A stretch of DNA of 64,000 nucleotides from a virus, in the IMG/VR virus record IMGVR_UViG_3300046616_000314, positions 497,117 through 561,116 of that record, one strand, 5' to 3'. Position 1 is the stretch's first letter, and every line of letters begins with the position of its first letter. The notes below the pieces were generated by a model. The model was given only the letters and a program-made list of their open reading frames with translations. It did not search any database and was not told the origin of the DNA. Both the position numbers and the translations under genes were made by a program. Positions 28,572-36,871 of this stretch are shown in pieces.

Positions 28572-29882
28572 TCGTATAATCTTGGTTATTGGGATGATGC
28601 CAGAGGCAGTCGCTTCCGTAGCTATGCCATCGGTGGCAAAGCCGGTCCCGTAATTTATCAGGGTGCAAATTCCCCTGTTCAACCCGATGTCGCCAAGTCT
28701 GGTGACTTGTGGATTCAAACCGGAGTTACCCCAACCCTTCAACAATACGTTGATGGTGAGTGGACAATTCTCGGTGCTGGCGCCGGGGGCACTGGTCCTC
28801 AAGGTCCCGCCGGTCCCGCTGGTGCAAATGGCATCGCAGGCGCGGACGGTGCAGATGGTATCGACGGCGTAAGCGTCTCGAATGCTGTTGTGAACGGTTC
28901 GGGAAATTTAATTCTCACTCTATCCGATAACTCGGTAATTACAGCCGGTTCGGTTTATCCAACCGCCGCCGATACCGCTGTTCTTTACGTATCTAAGTTC
29001 ACTGGTTTCTCTGGGGCTCCCAATGGTTCGGCATCGAAGCCTTTCCCGAACCCGCAAGCCGCACACGATTGGGCACTTGCAAACATTTCTAATGCGGCGG
29101 CTCTGGTCATTCGCATCAACCCTGGTAGCTATCCCGAAGCCCTGACCATTAGCCGCGCAAAAACATTTGTTCGCGGTTATAATGGTAAGCAAGCCGCAAC
29201 AGGTCTATCGGGCGGTGTAACAGTTAACATGGCAAACGCCACGGGCGATTGGACTACTCATCGCTGTAGCGTTGAAGAAGTTCAAGTTACCAATCTTTCG
29301 GGCGGAACTATTTTCGCCGTCACGGGCGCCAGCCCGGTTGGTCTGTATATCAATAAAGTAAAATTGTTTTCGGAAACTCCTTCACAAATTTGTTTCCTGG
29401 CAAACAACACGGTCGCTGCTGGCGTTCGTCTTGAAATCGATGACTGTGATTTCCAAAGCCAAGCCAACGCGGTTGTTGCCGATTTCTCTAACGTTGCTGC
29501 TGGATCGACATATAAGCGTATCCTCACGGAATCCGGTACTGCCCCCGCTATGCGTTTCCGTTCGGGTTACATGACGTGTAGTGACCTGTTCATTGGTTCA
29601 ACCGGAAGCAACGCGGTTATTCAAATTGATGCTGGCACATTGAATATGTCTGGTTCGATTGTGTACAACAATGCTCCTAACACTGATGGTGTTGTCTTGG
29701 CAACTGGTGCGCAATATTTCACTTCGGGTACATTCTACAATGTTCCGACCGGAAGTGGTTTTGTTATTCGAGCCGCTGCGGGTAGTTCTGTCTATTATTC
29801 GTCAACAACATTCCAAGCTAATACTAAAATTTCTTCGAACGCGACCGTAGTTGCTCTGCCAACTACTTTCACACCGGCATAA
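28569..29882 (+). CDS. tail fibre protein with collagen-like and beta-helix parts
   Basis: 437 residues. A short N-terminal attachment part (1-75) leads to a collagen-like Gly-x-y run (about 77-100: GPQGPAGPAGANG), then a Ser/Asn/Val-rich region (about 140-437) with the repeating strand pattern of right-handed beta-helix fibres. Such proteins bind host surface polysaccharide. SVSNAVVNGSGNLILTLSDN after the collagen run is similar to two segments in the 59455 fibre, so the two share modules. Late promoter immediately upstream. Confidence 0.75.
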   Translation: MSYNLGYWDDARGSRFRSYAIGGKAGPVIYQGANSPVQPDVAKSGDLWIQTGVTPTLQQYVDGEWTILGAGAGGTGPQGPAGPAGANGIAGADGADGIDGVSVSNAVVNGSGNLILTLSDNSVITAGSVYPTAADTAVLYVSKFTGFSGAPNGSASKPFPNPQAAHDWALANISNAAALVIRINPGSYPEALTISRAKTFVRGYNGKQAATGLSGGVTVNMANATGDWTTHRCSVEEVQVTNLSGGTIFAVTGASPVGLYINKVKLFSETPSQICFLANNTVAAGVRLEIDDCDFQSQANAVVADFSNVAAGSTYKRILTESGTAPAMRFRSGYMTCSDLFIGSTGSNAVIQIDAGTLNMSGSIVYNNAPNTDGVVLATGAQYFTSGTFYNVPTGSGFVIRAAAGSSVYYSSTTFQANTKISSNATVVALPTTFTPA

Positions 29883-29907
29883 TAACACTTGACTTAAACG
29901 TATAATG

Positions 29908-29945
29908 GGGTAATCTAAGCTTCTCTTTTGAAGCATGGATTACCC
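29908..29945 (+). promoter_or_regulatory. hairpin directly upstream of ligase-like gene
   Basis: Outer arms 29908-29915 and 29938-29945 (8 bp) and inner arms 29919-29923 and 29930-29934 (5 bp), ending 3 bp before the ATG at 29949. A TATAAT-like box (29901-29906) lies just before it. No ribosome site is visible other than in the hairpin. Confidence 0.45.
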
Positions 29946-29948
29946 TTT

Positions 29949-30578
29949 ATGCGTTTTGATGCTTGGTCCTATCTGTATCCTCCGCGCCCCGACAAGGCGA
30001 TCTCGCCTTCGTTTGCGAGCTTTTATGAGGATCGCGGATACGTGGCGCAAGTCAAGATGAACGGGACATGCAACATGATTTCGGTTTCACCGGAAAAGAA
30101 ACTGGTCACGATGAACCGCCACAATGAGCCCCATCGCCTGTGGATGCCATCGGTAAAATCGTCGGCGGCTTTTGAAGCTCTGCCCGGTCCCGGTTGGTAC
30201 GTGTTCGTCGCCGAACTGATGCATTCGAAGGTCACGGGTTTCCAGCGTGACACGAATTATATCCATGACGTACTGGTTGCCGATGGAGAATATCTGGTCG
30301 GACAAACCTGGGCTGAACGTCAAGAAGTTCTAGCCGGGCTGTTTGAAACCACGGACACCGGATCGCTTAGCCATCTGGTGATTAACGAGAATACGTGGCT
30401 TGCCCGCAATCATTTCACCGGTTTCGACAAGCTCTATGCTGATGTCCAGCCGCACACCGAAATGGAAGGCTTGGTGTTCAAGAACCAGAAAGCGAAACTC
30501 GCCCTATGTTCGCGCGAGAACGCCAACAATTCCTGGCAAGTGAAGTGCCGCAAGGGCGGCAAGAACTACACTAGCTAG
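29949..30578 (+). CDS. nucleotidyltransferase/RNA ligase-like protein
   Basis: 209 residues. Order of motifs resembles the covalent nucleotidyltransferase (DNA/RNA ligase) fold: YVAQVKMNGTCNMI (motif I-like K-x-N-G), WYVFVAELMHS (motif III-like, E), EMEGLVFKN (motif IV-like) and WQVKCRK (motif V-like K-x-K). The usual K-x-D-G is K-x-N-G here. If active it would seal or cap nucleic acid ends with ATP. Minimal size, no extra domains. The ATG at 29949 is preferred over a TTG at 29928 that lies in the hairpin. Confidence 0.6.
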   Translation: MRFDAWSYLYPPRPDKAISPSFASFYEDRGYVAQVKMNGTCNMISVSPEKKLVTMNRHNEPHRLWMPSVKSSAAFEALPGPGWYVFVAELMHSKVTGFQRDTNYIHDVLVADGEYLVGQTWAERQEVLAGLFETTDTGSLSHLVINENTWLARNHFTGFDKLYADVQPHTEMEGLVFKNQKAKLALCSRENANNSWQVKCRKGGKNYTS

Positions 30579-31048
30579 ACACCGTACTTCAGTTTGTAAG
30601 CGGTTCGTGCTTCTTCGTTATTGAAGAAGATGATGGATGATTTTGCCAATTCAAAGTAGTCCCATTCGTCATCTGCGAATGTAGAACCGCACCAGTGAAA
30701 AACTTCCAAGTTTTTAGTATCGACAAACACTGGGTCTTTGTCTTTTAGAAAATAGGCGGCGATGTCCGCCAGTTCTCCCATAAACTTGCCTTGTTCATTA
30801 TTGAAAGTCGCAAGACTTTCGGCGAACACGATGCATTCATCAGCGATTTCGCTGATCGCACTTTTTGTAGTTTTTTCAATTGTGTCCCAATTGATATGAC
30901 CTTCGTCATCGACATTTTGATCAATTATCGAAGTAATGTCATCGGTTATGTGCCCGATAGCCCGACTCAATGATTTGTTATTGAAGTTTGCAACCGAATC
31001 CGGTTCGTCCGCTTTGAATTGACGGAGGATTTCATCTTTCAGCCACAT
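30575..31048 (-). CDS. KLKW-motif family protein, long form
   Basis: 157 residues. The last 15 residues NNEEARTAYKLKYGV fit the family motif, but the N-terminal ~90 residues are helical and acidic, unlike the short members, and may be an extra domain. The ATG at 31048 is favoured over a start 31 codons upstream that runs into the divergent gene's late promoter. Convergent 4-bp overlap with the ligase-like gene. Confidence 0.6.
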   Translation of the reverse strand: MWLKDEILRQFKADEPDSVANFNNKSLSRAIGHITDDITSIIDQNVDDEGHINWDTIEKTTKSAISEIADECIVFAESLATFNNEQGKFMGELADIAAYFLKDKDPVFVDTKNLEVFHWCGSTFADDEWDYFELAKSSIIFFNNEEARTAYKLKYGV

Positions 31049-31068
31049 AGGTCTTCTCTCAGATTGGA

Positions 31069-31075
31069 ATAAATA
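31069..31075 (+). promoter_or_regulatory. T4-type late promoter box
   Basis: ATAAATA 28 bp before the 31103 gene. Confidence 0.65.
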
Positions 31076-31102
31076 CATACTATAGATATTTGGGAGAGCC
31101 AA

Positions 31103-33100
31103 GTGATTTTGCTCGACACAGTTGCTACCGAAGTTTTTCAAATCCTGAGATCGTATGACTATACGGTTAAGATGTACGACGACGACGGCAAGCGCGTAAC
31201 TGAACCCTCAGAATGCCGCCGTTTTTTCGCTGAACCCGAAGGTCCCATGGTTGCCATGAACGACGAAGGCGACAACAACAAAATTCGTTTGATTTTGGGC
31301 GAAACTGACATTTCTTCCGTTCGTGGATTGGTCGATACCCTGCGTACCGCAGCCACTAAATACAATATGATTTTTAATATTACACGTCGTGGGCACAAGA
31401 TCACCCCTGCTGATTATGCGACCAAGACATCTGTGAATGAAGACAAGAAAGAAGATAACATGATGATCCTAGAGGGCATGTACGGTACCACTCGTAGTTC
31501 GTACTTAAAGCTAGAGAATGCGCGTATGATCGTGCGCCATTCGAAGAAGATTGACGAAAATGTCATGGGTAGCCGTGGACGTAACATCGAACAAATCTTC
31601 GTTGAAAATGCTCAAGGTGAGCGTTTCTTGTTCCCCACCGCCAACCTTGCTGGTGGTCGCGCTATGACGCAACATATCAATCACGGCGGAACATTCGCCG
31701 ATCAGGTTGGTAGCCAAATCACTCGCATCGCCAACGATTTCCAAAATCTCGGCACGGCTGCTTCGTACATGGGTCAAAATGCTGGCGCCCTGGCAGAATC
31801 GGTTGGTCCGATCCGCGAAGCTTGTAAGGAACGTCTGCGCGAAATGCGTAAGTGTTTTGAGAAGCTGTCTCGTTCGGGCGGCTATCCTGCTGAAGCTCGC
31901 AAGCTTGAAGAACAAGCCAATATGTTGAATGAAGGCGACGAATTCGACTTCACACCGCACGTCAAGAGCCTGCGTAATGCTCTGGTCGTTGAAGGCAAGG
32001 AAATTGATGACACAGTTCTGAAGTCGGTTGCGGAAGCGATGAAACATTGCGGTTGCGAGCCGCTGAAGGAAACCGGTAACGAGACTGTTAAGGTATTTGG
32101 TCGTTTGATCAACAAAGCAGCCTGGGACGAACTGATCTCGGGTCACATTGAATTCATGCAAACTCCGTCGATGCCGTCTGACTCGCCGGGCTTCACAAAT
32201 AAGGATTCGGAACTGCGCTTCAAGCTGGGTCTGGTTATCCCTCAAGTTCGTGACGACACACTGATGACCTTCCTTAGCTTCGTTTCCGATCAACTGGATA
32301 ATCCTCGCCAAGGCGCCGACTTGAAGAACTATCGTCGCGTCGCCAACGCTGCCCTGAAAGCGGCTGGTATGGACGCTTCTTCGGAACTGGCTGGCAATGC
32401 CCAACCGATCCGCGAATTTAATGAATGGTTGAATTCGTTCGATACCCGCAAGGTTCTCGCCCCGGAAGTTGTTGCCGAAGACGAAGACGGCGATGCTGCT
32501 GCCGAAGTTGAAGACGAAAGCGCGGGCGATGATGATTCCATGATCGCGGAAGACGATGATGAAGAGTTGGATGAAGCGCGTGCTCGCCCTTTTGCTAAGG
32601 GAAAATTTGGACTAGGTGAAGATTGGAATGATCCGACTAGCGATGCTTCGGAACAATATTCTCAAGATTCGGAAGATTACATTGAAGAACTGATGAACGA
32701 TTTCTCGGCATCAGACTTCCTAGATTCGGATTATGCCACCAATCTTGATTGGAAGCATGACGAACCAGATAAGACGCAATCCAAGGAATACATTCTTAGC
32801 TGCGTAACTCGTTACCTAGAAGGCAAAGCTCGTGAAGCTGGTTACGATAATCTGAACCTGAAGAACGAAGCCAAGAGCCTCATTGCTGACGTTATCAACA
32901 TGATGTCGGAAGCTGGTTACACCCTGGTTGAAGGAAGCCTTGATAAGTCGGACGTTCTATTGCCTACGAACCAAGGCGAAGACCTGAAGCGCGAAGTCAG
33001 TGCTCCAACCGATGAAGACCCTATGACGGGTCGAGAGGTTGCCACAGACGGCGACCAAGTAGACCGCCTACGAACATTGGCGGGTGTTACTCGAAACTAA
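31103..33100 (+). CDS. large acidic hypothetical, probable virion protein
   Basis: 665 residues. An N-terminal alpha/beta part (1-125), a helical middle (about 190-440) and a very acidic C-terminal region (about 455-500, repeated D/E runs). No catalytic motif. Starts with GTG preceded by GGGAGAG. Late promoter and terminator frame it as a single late unit, which favours a virion or assembly role, possibly a scaffold. No family recognised. Confidence 0.65.
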   Translation: MILLDTVATEVFQILRSYDYTVKMYDDDGKRVTEPSECRRFFAEPEGPMVAMNDEGDNNKIRLILGETDISSVRGLVDTLRTAATKYNMIFNITRRGHKITPADYATKTSVNEDKKEDNMMILEGMYGTTRSSYLKLENARMIVRHSKKIDENVMGSRGRNIEQIFVENAQGERFLFPTANLAGGRAMTQHINHGGTFADQVGSQITRIANDFQNLGTAASYMGQNAGALAESVGPIREACKERLREMRKCFEKLSRSGGYPAEARKLEEQANMLNEGDEFDFTPHVKSLRNALVVEGKEIDDTVLKSVAEAMKHCGCEPLKETGNETVKVFGRLINKAAWDELISGHIEFMQTPSMPSDSPGFTNKDSELRFKLGLVIPQVRDDTLMTFLSFVSDQLDNPRQGADLKNYRRVANAALKAAGMDASSELAGNAQPIREFNEWLNSFDTRKVLAPEVVAEDEDGDAAAEVEDESAGDDDSMIAEDDDEELDEARARPFAKGKFGLGEDWNDPTSDASEQYSQDSEDYIEELMNDFSASDFLDSDYATNLDWKHDEPDKTQSKEYILSCVTRYLEGKAREAGYDNLNLKNEAKSLIADVINMMSEAGYTLVEGSLDKSDVLLPTNQGEDLKREVSAPTDEDPMTGREVATDGDQVDRLRTLAGVTRN

Positions 33101-33103
33101 AAC

Positions 33104-33134
33104 AAAAGAGCCGGGTTTTCCCGGCTCTTTTTTT
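33104..33134 (+). terminator. intrinsic terminator
   Basis: 12-bp perfect stem (33104-33115 with 33120-33131), loop TTTT and a T-run. Confidence 0.9.
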
Positions 33135-33158
33135 GTTTACGATTAATATTGCAACCGC

Positions 33159-33270
33159 ATTAACCATTCTGATATATTAACCATACTGAGTTGAAGCGGT
33201 ACCGTTTCTTTCCCCAAATCGAAGCAAAAAACTTCTAAACTTGGTTAAAAAAATATTGCGAATTAACCAT
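33159..33270 (+). repeat. ATTAACCAT repeats in gp32 leader region
   Basis: ATTAACCATTCTGA (33159-33172) and ATTAACCATACTGA (33176-33189) are direct repeats with a 17-bp period; a third ATTAACCAT lies at 33262-33270 facing an inverted TGGTTAA at 33242. The box ATATTAACCATAC also occurs at 11174-11186. They lie in the 305-bp gene-free region before the gp32-like gene and may be protein-binding or middle-promoter sites. Confidence 0.5.
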
Positions 33271-33320
33271 GTTTTTTGCGATACTGAACAAATCGAGAGG
33301 GAATTACGACCTTTCGAAAG

Positions 33321-33327
33321 ATAAATA
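33321..33327 (+). promoter_or_regulatory. T4-type late promoter box with downstream hairpin
   Basis: ATAAATA 79 bp before the gp32-like gene. A 7-bp hairpin (33332-33338 with 33344-33350) lies where late RNA would start. Confidence 0.6.
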
Positions 33328-33405
33328 GAAGGTCGAAGAATTACTTCGACAGTTACTTTTAAACTACTTTTATACCTGGCAAATTTTAAAAAGGCACATA
33401 ATATA

Positions 33406-34404
33406 ATGGCAACTCTAGCAGAAATTAAAGCTAAGCTTGAAGCTCAAAAGGCACGTACAGGCGGCAACAATAATAACCAACAATCGACTGGCGGCGACAA
33501 CGCCAGCTATCCTTTCTGGAACATGAACTTCGACCAATCGGCGACTGTTCGTTTCCTCCCCGACGCAGACGAAAGCAACGACTTTTTCTGGGTCAAGCGC
33601 GAAGTCATCAAGCTGCCGTTCGACGGCGTTGAAGGTGGCGACAACCCCTCAAATAAGCCTGTAGAAGTCACTGTTCCTTGCTTGGATATGTGGCAACCGA
33701 ATTCCTGCCCGATCATCCAACACACTAAGTCGTGGTGGAAGACCGACAAGGAAGAGATCGCACGTCGTTACTGGAAGAAGAAGTCCTATATCTTCCAAGG
33801 TTTCGTGATCAACTCGCCGTTTGAAGAACAAACCCTTCCCGAGAATCCTATTCGTCGCTTCATGATCAATGCCTCGATTTACGAGATCATTGAAAAGTCG
33901 CTGCTGAATCCTGAAATGGAAGACATGCCGACCGACTTCACTGGTGGTCGTGACTTCAAGATTCAAAAGACCAAGAAGGGCGAATACGCCAACTACGGTA
34001 CGTCGCAATGGTCCATGCGTACTCGCGCTCTGAACGAGCAAGAGTTGATCGCCATCGACCAACACAAGCTGTACGATCTGAAGGAATATCAGGGCAAGCG
34101 TCCTGATGCAGACGGCATCGAAGCTATCAAGGCGATGTTCTTGGATAGCTTGGACGGCAAGCCTTTCGATATGGAAAGCTACGGTAAGTATTACCGTCCG
34201 TACGGCACTCGTTTCGACAACGGCAACGCCCAAACCACTTCGGCTCCGAAGACCCAATCGACTGGTTTCACCGCCCCGGCGGCTGCTAAGGCAGAAGACA
34301 CCACCGTTGGTGCTGCTGAAGCTTCGGCTCCTGCGACCGAAGAAAAGAAGAACACTGACGATATCATTGCGCGCATCATGGCTCGCAAGGCTGCCGCTCA
34401 GTAA
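33406..34404 (+). CDS. gp32: single-strand DNA-binding protein (T4 gp32-like)
   Basis: 332 residues. Coats single-stranded DNA during replication and recombination. The basic N-terminus (MATLAEIKAKLEAQKART) would mediate cooperative binding; the core holds VPCLDMWQPNSCPIIQH (about 87-103) with Cys and His for a zinc site, and RRYWKKKSYIFQGF (about 119-132) typical of T4-like gp32. The tail from about 275 is Ala/Thr/Glu-rich and acidic, as in gp32 tails that recruit partners. A long leader with repeats suggests autoregulation. uvsX follows. Confidence 0.88.
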   Translation: MATLAEIKAKLEAQKARTGGNNNNQQSTGGDNASYPFWNMNFDQSATVRFLPDADESNDFFWVKREVIKLPFDGVEGGDNPSNKPVEVTVPCLDMWQPNSCPIIQHTKSWWKTDKEEIARRYWKKKSYIFQGFVINSPFEEQTLPENPIRRFMINASIYEIIEKSLLNPEMEDMPTDFTGGRDFKIQKTKKGEYANYGTSQWSMRTRALNEQELIAIDQHKLYDLKEYQGKRPDADGIEAIKAMFLDSLDGKPFDMESYGKYYRPYGTRFDNGNAQTTSAPKTQSTGFTAPAAAKAEDTTVGAAEASAPATEEKKNTDDIIARIMARKAAAQ

Positions 34405-34425
34405 TTTTTTCTGAACACAACTTTG

Positions 34426-34466
34426 TGCCGTGGGAGACTAACCGCGCTTCCACGGCATATTTTTTC
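34426..34466 (+). terminator. intrinsic terminator
   Basis: 8-bp stem (34426-34433 with 34450-34457), 16-nt loop, long T-run to 34466. Confidence 0.75.
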
Positions 34467-34486
34467 CTTCATTTTATAGGCAATGA

Positions 34487-35593
34487 ATGACAAGACCAAT
34501 TGACATGACTAAATTTCGGAAAAAGGTCGATAAGTCCATTCCGAATATTTCTCAAGGCTTCAACGACCCGCGCACTTGGTTGAGCACCGGTTGTTATGCC
34601 CTGAACTATCTAATTTGTGATCGCTTCGACGGTGGTATTCCGCTTGAAGGCAAGTTCACAATGTTCGCAGGCGACTCCGGTTCGGGTAAGTCGTATATCG
34701 CTTCGGCAAACATCGTTAAGGATTGTCAAGACAAGGGCGTTTACGTTCTGATCGTTGACACCGAAAACGCCCTGGACGAATCCTGGCTGCATGACTTGGG
34801 CGTTGACACGTCCGAAGACAAAATGTGGAAGATTTCTGGCGCCACCGTCGATGACGTAGCTCAATTACTGGGCGAATTCATGGACCAGTATCGCGAAGAA
34901 AACCAAGCCAAGAAGTATGAAGATCGCGCCAAGGTGATGATCATCATCGACTCGCTTGGTATGCTGATCACGCCGAACCAAGAACGACAGTTCATGGAAG
35001 GCGACATGAAGGGCGACATGGGTCTGAAGGCTAAGCAGATCACCGCTCTGCTGCGCGTGACCATGGCTAAGATCGCTTCGCAACCCATCGGTCTGATTGC
35101 AACCAACCACGTTTATGACAGCCAAGATCAATACAAGCCGGATACTATTCCGGGTGGTAAGATGTTGGAATTCGCTTCGTCGGTTATCATTCAGATGAAC
35201 AAGTATCTTCTGAAGGAAGACGAAGACGGCACAAAGCTGGTTGGTGGTGCTGTTGCTGGTATTCGTTCGACAGCGGTGGTTCGTAAGAGCCGTTATGCTA
35301 AGCCGTTCGAAAAGGTTTATCTGAACATCCCTTATGACAAGGGAATGGACCCCTATTCGGGTCTGTTCGATTTGTTCGAAAAGAAGGGTCTCGTTGTCAA
35401 AGACGGTATGCGTTACGTTTATACTTCTCCGGTAACTGGTGAAGTTCTGAAGGATTATCGTAAGCGTTTCAAGGCTAATGGTTGGCTTGATCAAATCATG
35501 TCCGAACAAGAAGCTTGGGATCAACCCGCTGTTCAAGAAGGCTTCGACCTTACTGAAACAGCGAATGTCACCGATATTACTGAAGTAGAATAA
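34487..35593 (+). CDS. uvsX: UvsX/RecA-type recombinase
   Basis: 368 residues; the strand-exchange protein of T4-type recombination-dependent replication and repair. Walker A GDSGSGKS (62-69), Walker B VMIIIDSLG (about 149-157), the ATNH strand near 205 and the phage-specific N-terminus SIPNISQGF match T4 UvsX. Length is close to the family norm (391 in T4). It follows gp32 and precedes a UvsY-like gene, as expected for partners in presynapsis. Confidence 0.92.
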   Translation: MTRPIDMTKFRKKVDKSIPNISQGFNDPRTWLSTGCYALNYLICDRFDGGIPLEGKFTMFAGDSGSGKSYIASANIVKDCQDKGVYVLIVDTENALDESWLHDLGVDTSEDKMWKISGATVDDVAQLLGEFMDQYREENQAKKYEDRAKVMIIIDSLGMLITPNQERQFMEGDMKGDMGLKAKQITALLRVTMAKIASQPIGLIATNHVYDSQDQYKPDTIPGGKMLEFASSVIIQMNKYLLKEDEDGTKLVGGAVAGIRSTAVVRKSRYAKPFEKVYLNIPYDKGMDPYSGLFDLFEKKGLVVKDGMRYVYTSPVTGEVLKDYRKRFKANGWLDQIMSEQEAWDQPAVQEGFDLTETANVTDITEVE

Positions 35594-35657
35594 CTAGTTA
35601 ACCCCCGGTGCGGATTTTGATCCATGGGGCGTAAATTCCGTGGAGTGTATACAGTAA

Positions 35658-35888
35658 ATGAAACATGAATGTCAGTTGATTGCGGAAGTATGGGATTTGT
35701 TCAGAGAGCATATTTCTACTTCTCGCAAGCTTGAAACAGCTATTGCTTTTCTTAAAATTTATGAAGAACATGGCGTAGAAAAACGAGACCTTCTCGACTT
35801 AGTTGAAGAAGACCCCTACCTAGCCCGTGCATTCGATGATTTGTACGGCGAGGAAGAAGAAGACGAAGAAGAAGACTACGAATACTAG
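35658..35888 (+). CDS. small acidic hypothetical protein
   Basis: 76 residues, helical with a strongly acidic end (YGEEEEDEEEDYEY). Between uvsX and the UvsY-like gene, so possibly co-expressed with recombination functions. No family recognised. Confidence 0.6.
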   Translation: MKHECQLIAEVWDLFREHISTSRKLETAIAFLKIYEEHGVEKRDLLDLVEEDPYLARAFDDLYGEEEEDEEEDYEY

Positions 35889-35896
35889 GATAGACA

Positions 35897-36376
35897 ATGG
35901 CAAGAAAATATTATTCAAAAATCGTTCAGAATCCAGATGATTATTCACACGTTGCTGACGCTCTTGAATATTTCGATGCCGAACTAGACAAAGCTTCGGC
36001 TGAGTTGAACCCCCACGGAAGAATCGAGGAAATCGCTCGATCTCTTCCGGGGATTGTCGAATTCCGGTTCGGACAGCTTCAGGAAATTGAAGCCATCATG
36101 AACTATCTAGAGCGTAAGGAAGACAAGGTAAAAGGCGACATCAAGCGTAATTACCTTGAAAACTACAATCGTGCTATTTCTGAACGTCTTGCGGACCAGT
36201 ATGCGAGCATCGAAAAGGAAGTGCTGAACATTCGGCAAATCCGAGAAGAAGTTTCTCTGGTTCGTAATAAATTTTTGGCGATCTCAAAGGGTTTGGAATA
36301 TCTTCATTTCCAAATCACCAACATCGTCAAGCTTCGGGTCGCTGGTATCGAAGATGCTGAACTAACCCGACGCTAA
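35897..36376 (+). CDS. uvsY: possible UvsY-like recombination mediator
   Basis: 159 residues, almost wholly helical. The central part (YLERKEDKVKGDIKRNYLEN, then SERLADQYASIEKEV) and the end (KGLEYLHFQITNIVKLR) resemble the pattern of T4 UvsY, which loads UvsX onto gp32-coated DNA. Position right after uvsX supports it. Sequence similarity is only by eye. Confidence 0.45.
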   Translation: MARKYYSKIVQNPDDYSHVADALEYFDAELDKASAELNPHGRIEEIARSLPGIVEFRFGQLQEIEAIMNYLERKEDKVKGDIKRNYLENYNRAISERLADQYASIEKEVLNIRQIREEVSLVRNKFLAISKGLEYLHFQITNIVKLRVAGIEDAELTRR

Positions 36377-36813
36377 ACCAGCACCGTATAAAATACCGCG
36401 CTATTGATAACCTTGAGTAGGGTAATATCCCTCTCAAGGTTTTCTGTTTCTGCCTCATCGAATTCATATCCGAAAAAGCTGTAGGTGTGGGGCGTTCTGC
36501 TACCGTTGGAAAATATGTCAACCGCGTATTTGCGTTGCCATTTGAAATACATTCCACTTCTGTCTTTCGACAAAAAGAACTTAATTTCCCAATCATCGCC
36601 TCTTAGGAGATAATTGGAGGCATGTCGCGGTGTGTTTTCGGTTCTAAACCACGAATCTCGCGCTCGAATGATTACGCCTTTGAAGTCGTATACCATTTCG
36701 AGATTTTCAAATGTGCCATTTTCCTTAACGAATTTCCATAGTGACAACATTGCCACGGCATCCCAGTGGGCAATCTGGGTACGCAGAGAAATCGGATCGG
36801 GTGCCACAACATT
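36373..36813 (-). CDS. hypothetical protein
   Basis: 146 residues with several Trp and Phe; no known motif. The C-terminus ITLLKVINSAVFYTVLV is hydrophobic but not the KLKW pattern. The ATG at 36813 is one option; a start 13 codons upstream overlaps the divergent late promoter. Convergent 4-bp overlap with the UvsY-like gene. Confidence 0.5.
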   Translation of the reverse strand, partial: NVVAPDPISLRTQIAHWDAVAMLSLWKFVKENGTFENLEMVYDFKGVIIRARDSWFRTENTPRHASNYLLRGDDWEIKFFLSKDRSGMYFKWQRKYAVDIFSNGSRTPHTYSFFGYEFDEAETENLERDITLLKVINSAVFYTVLV

Positions 36814-36838
36814 CATAGGTAATTGAAATAACATAAGT

Positions 36839-36845
36839 ATAAATA
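36839..36845 (+). promoter_or_regulatory. T4-type late promoter box
   Basis: ATAAATA 27 bp before the fibre gene at 36872. Confidence 0.65.
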
Positions 36846-36871
36846 TTAGCAACCTTTATTATGTGGTTTTC

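Noticed and set aside
29889-29906. TTGACT followed by TATAAT as a promoter
   Set aside because: Only 6 bp separate the boxes; they cannot work together as -35 and -10.
33106-33134. Possible CRISPR-like or other repeat array
   Set aside because: Repeated AAAGAGCCGGG-type sequences at 11.06 and 33.1 kb are just similar terminators; no regularly spaced repeats with unique spacers exist in the window.
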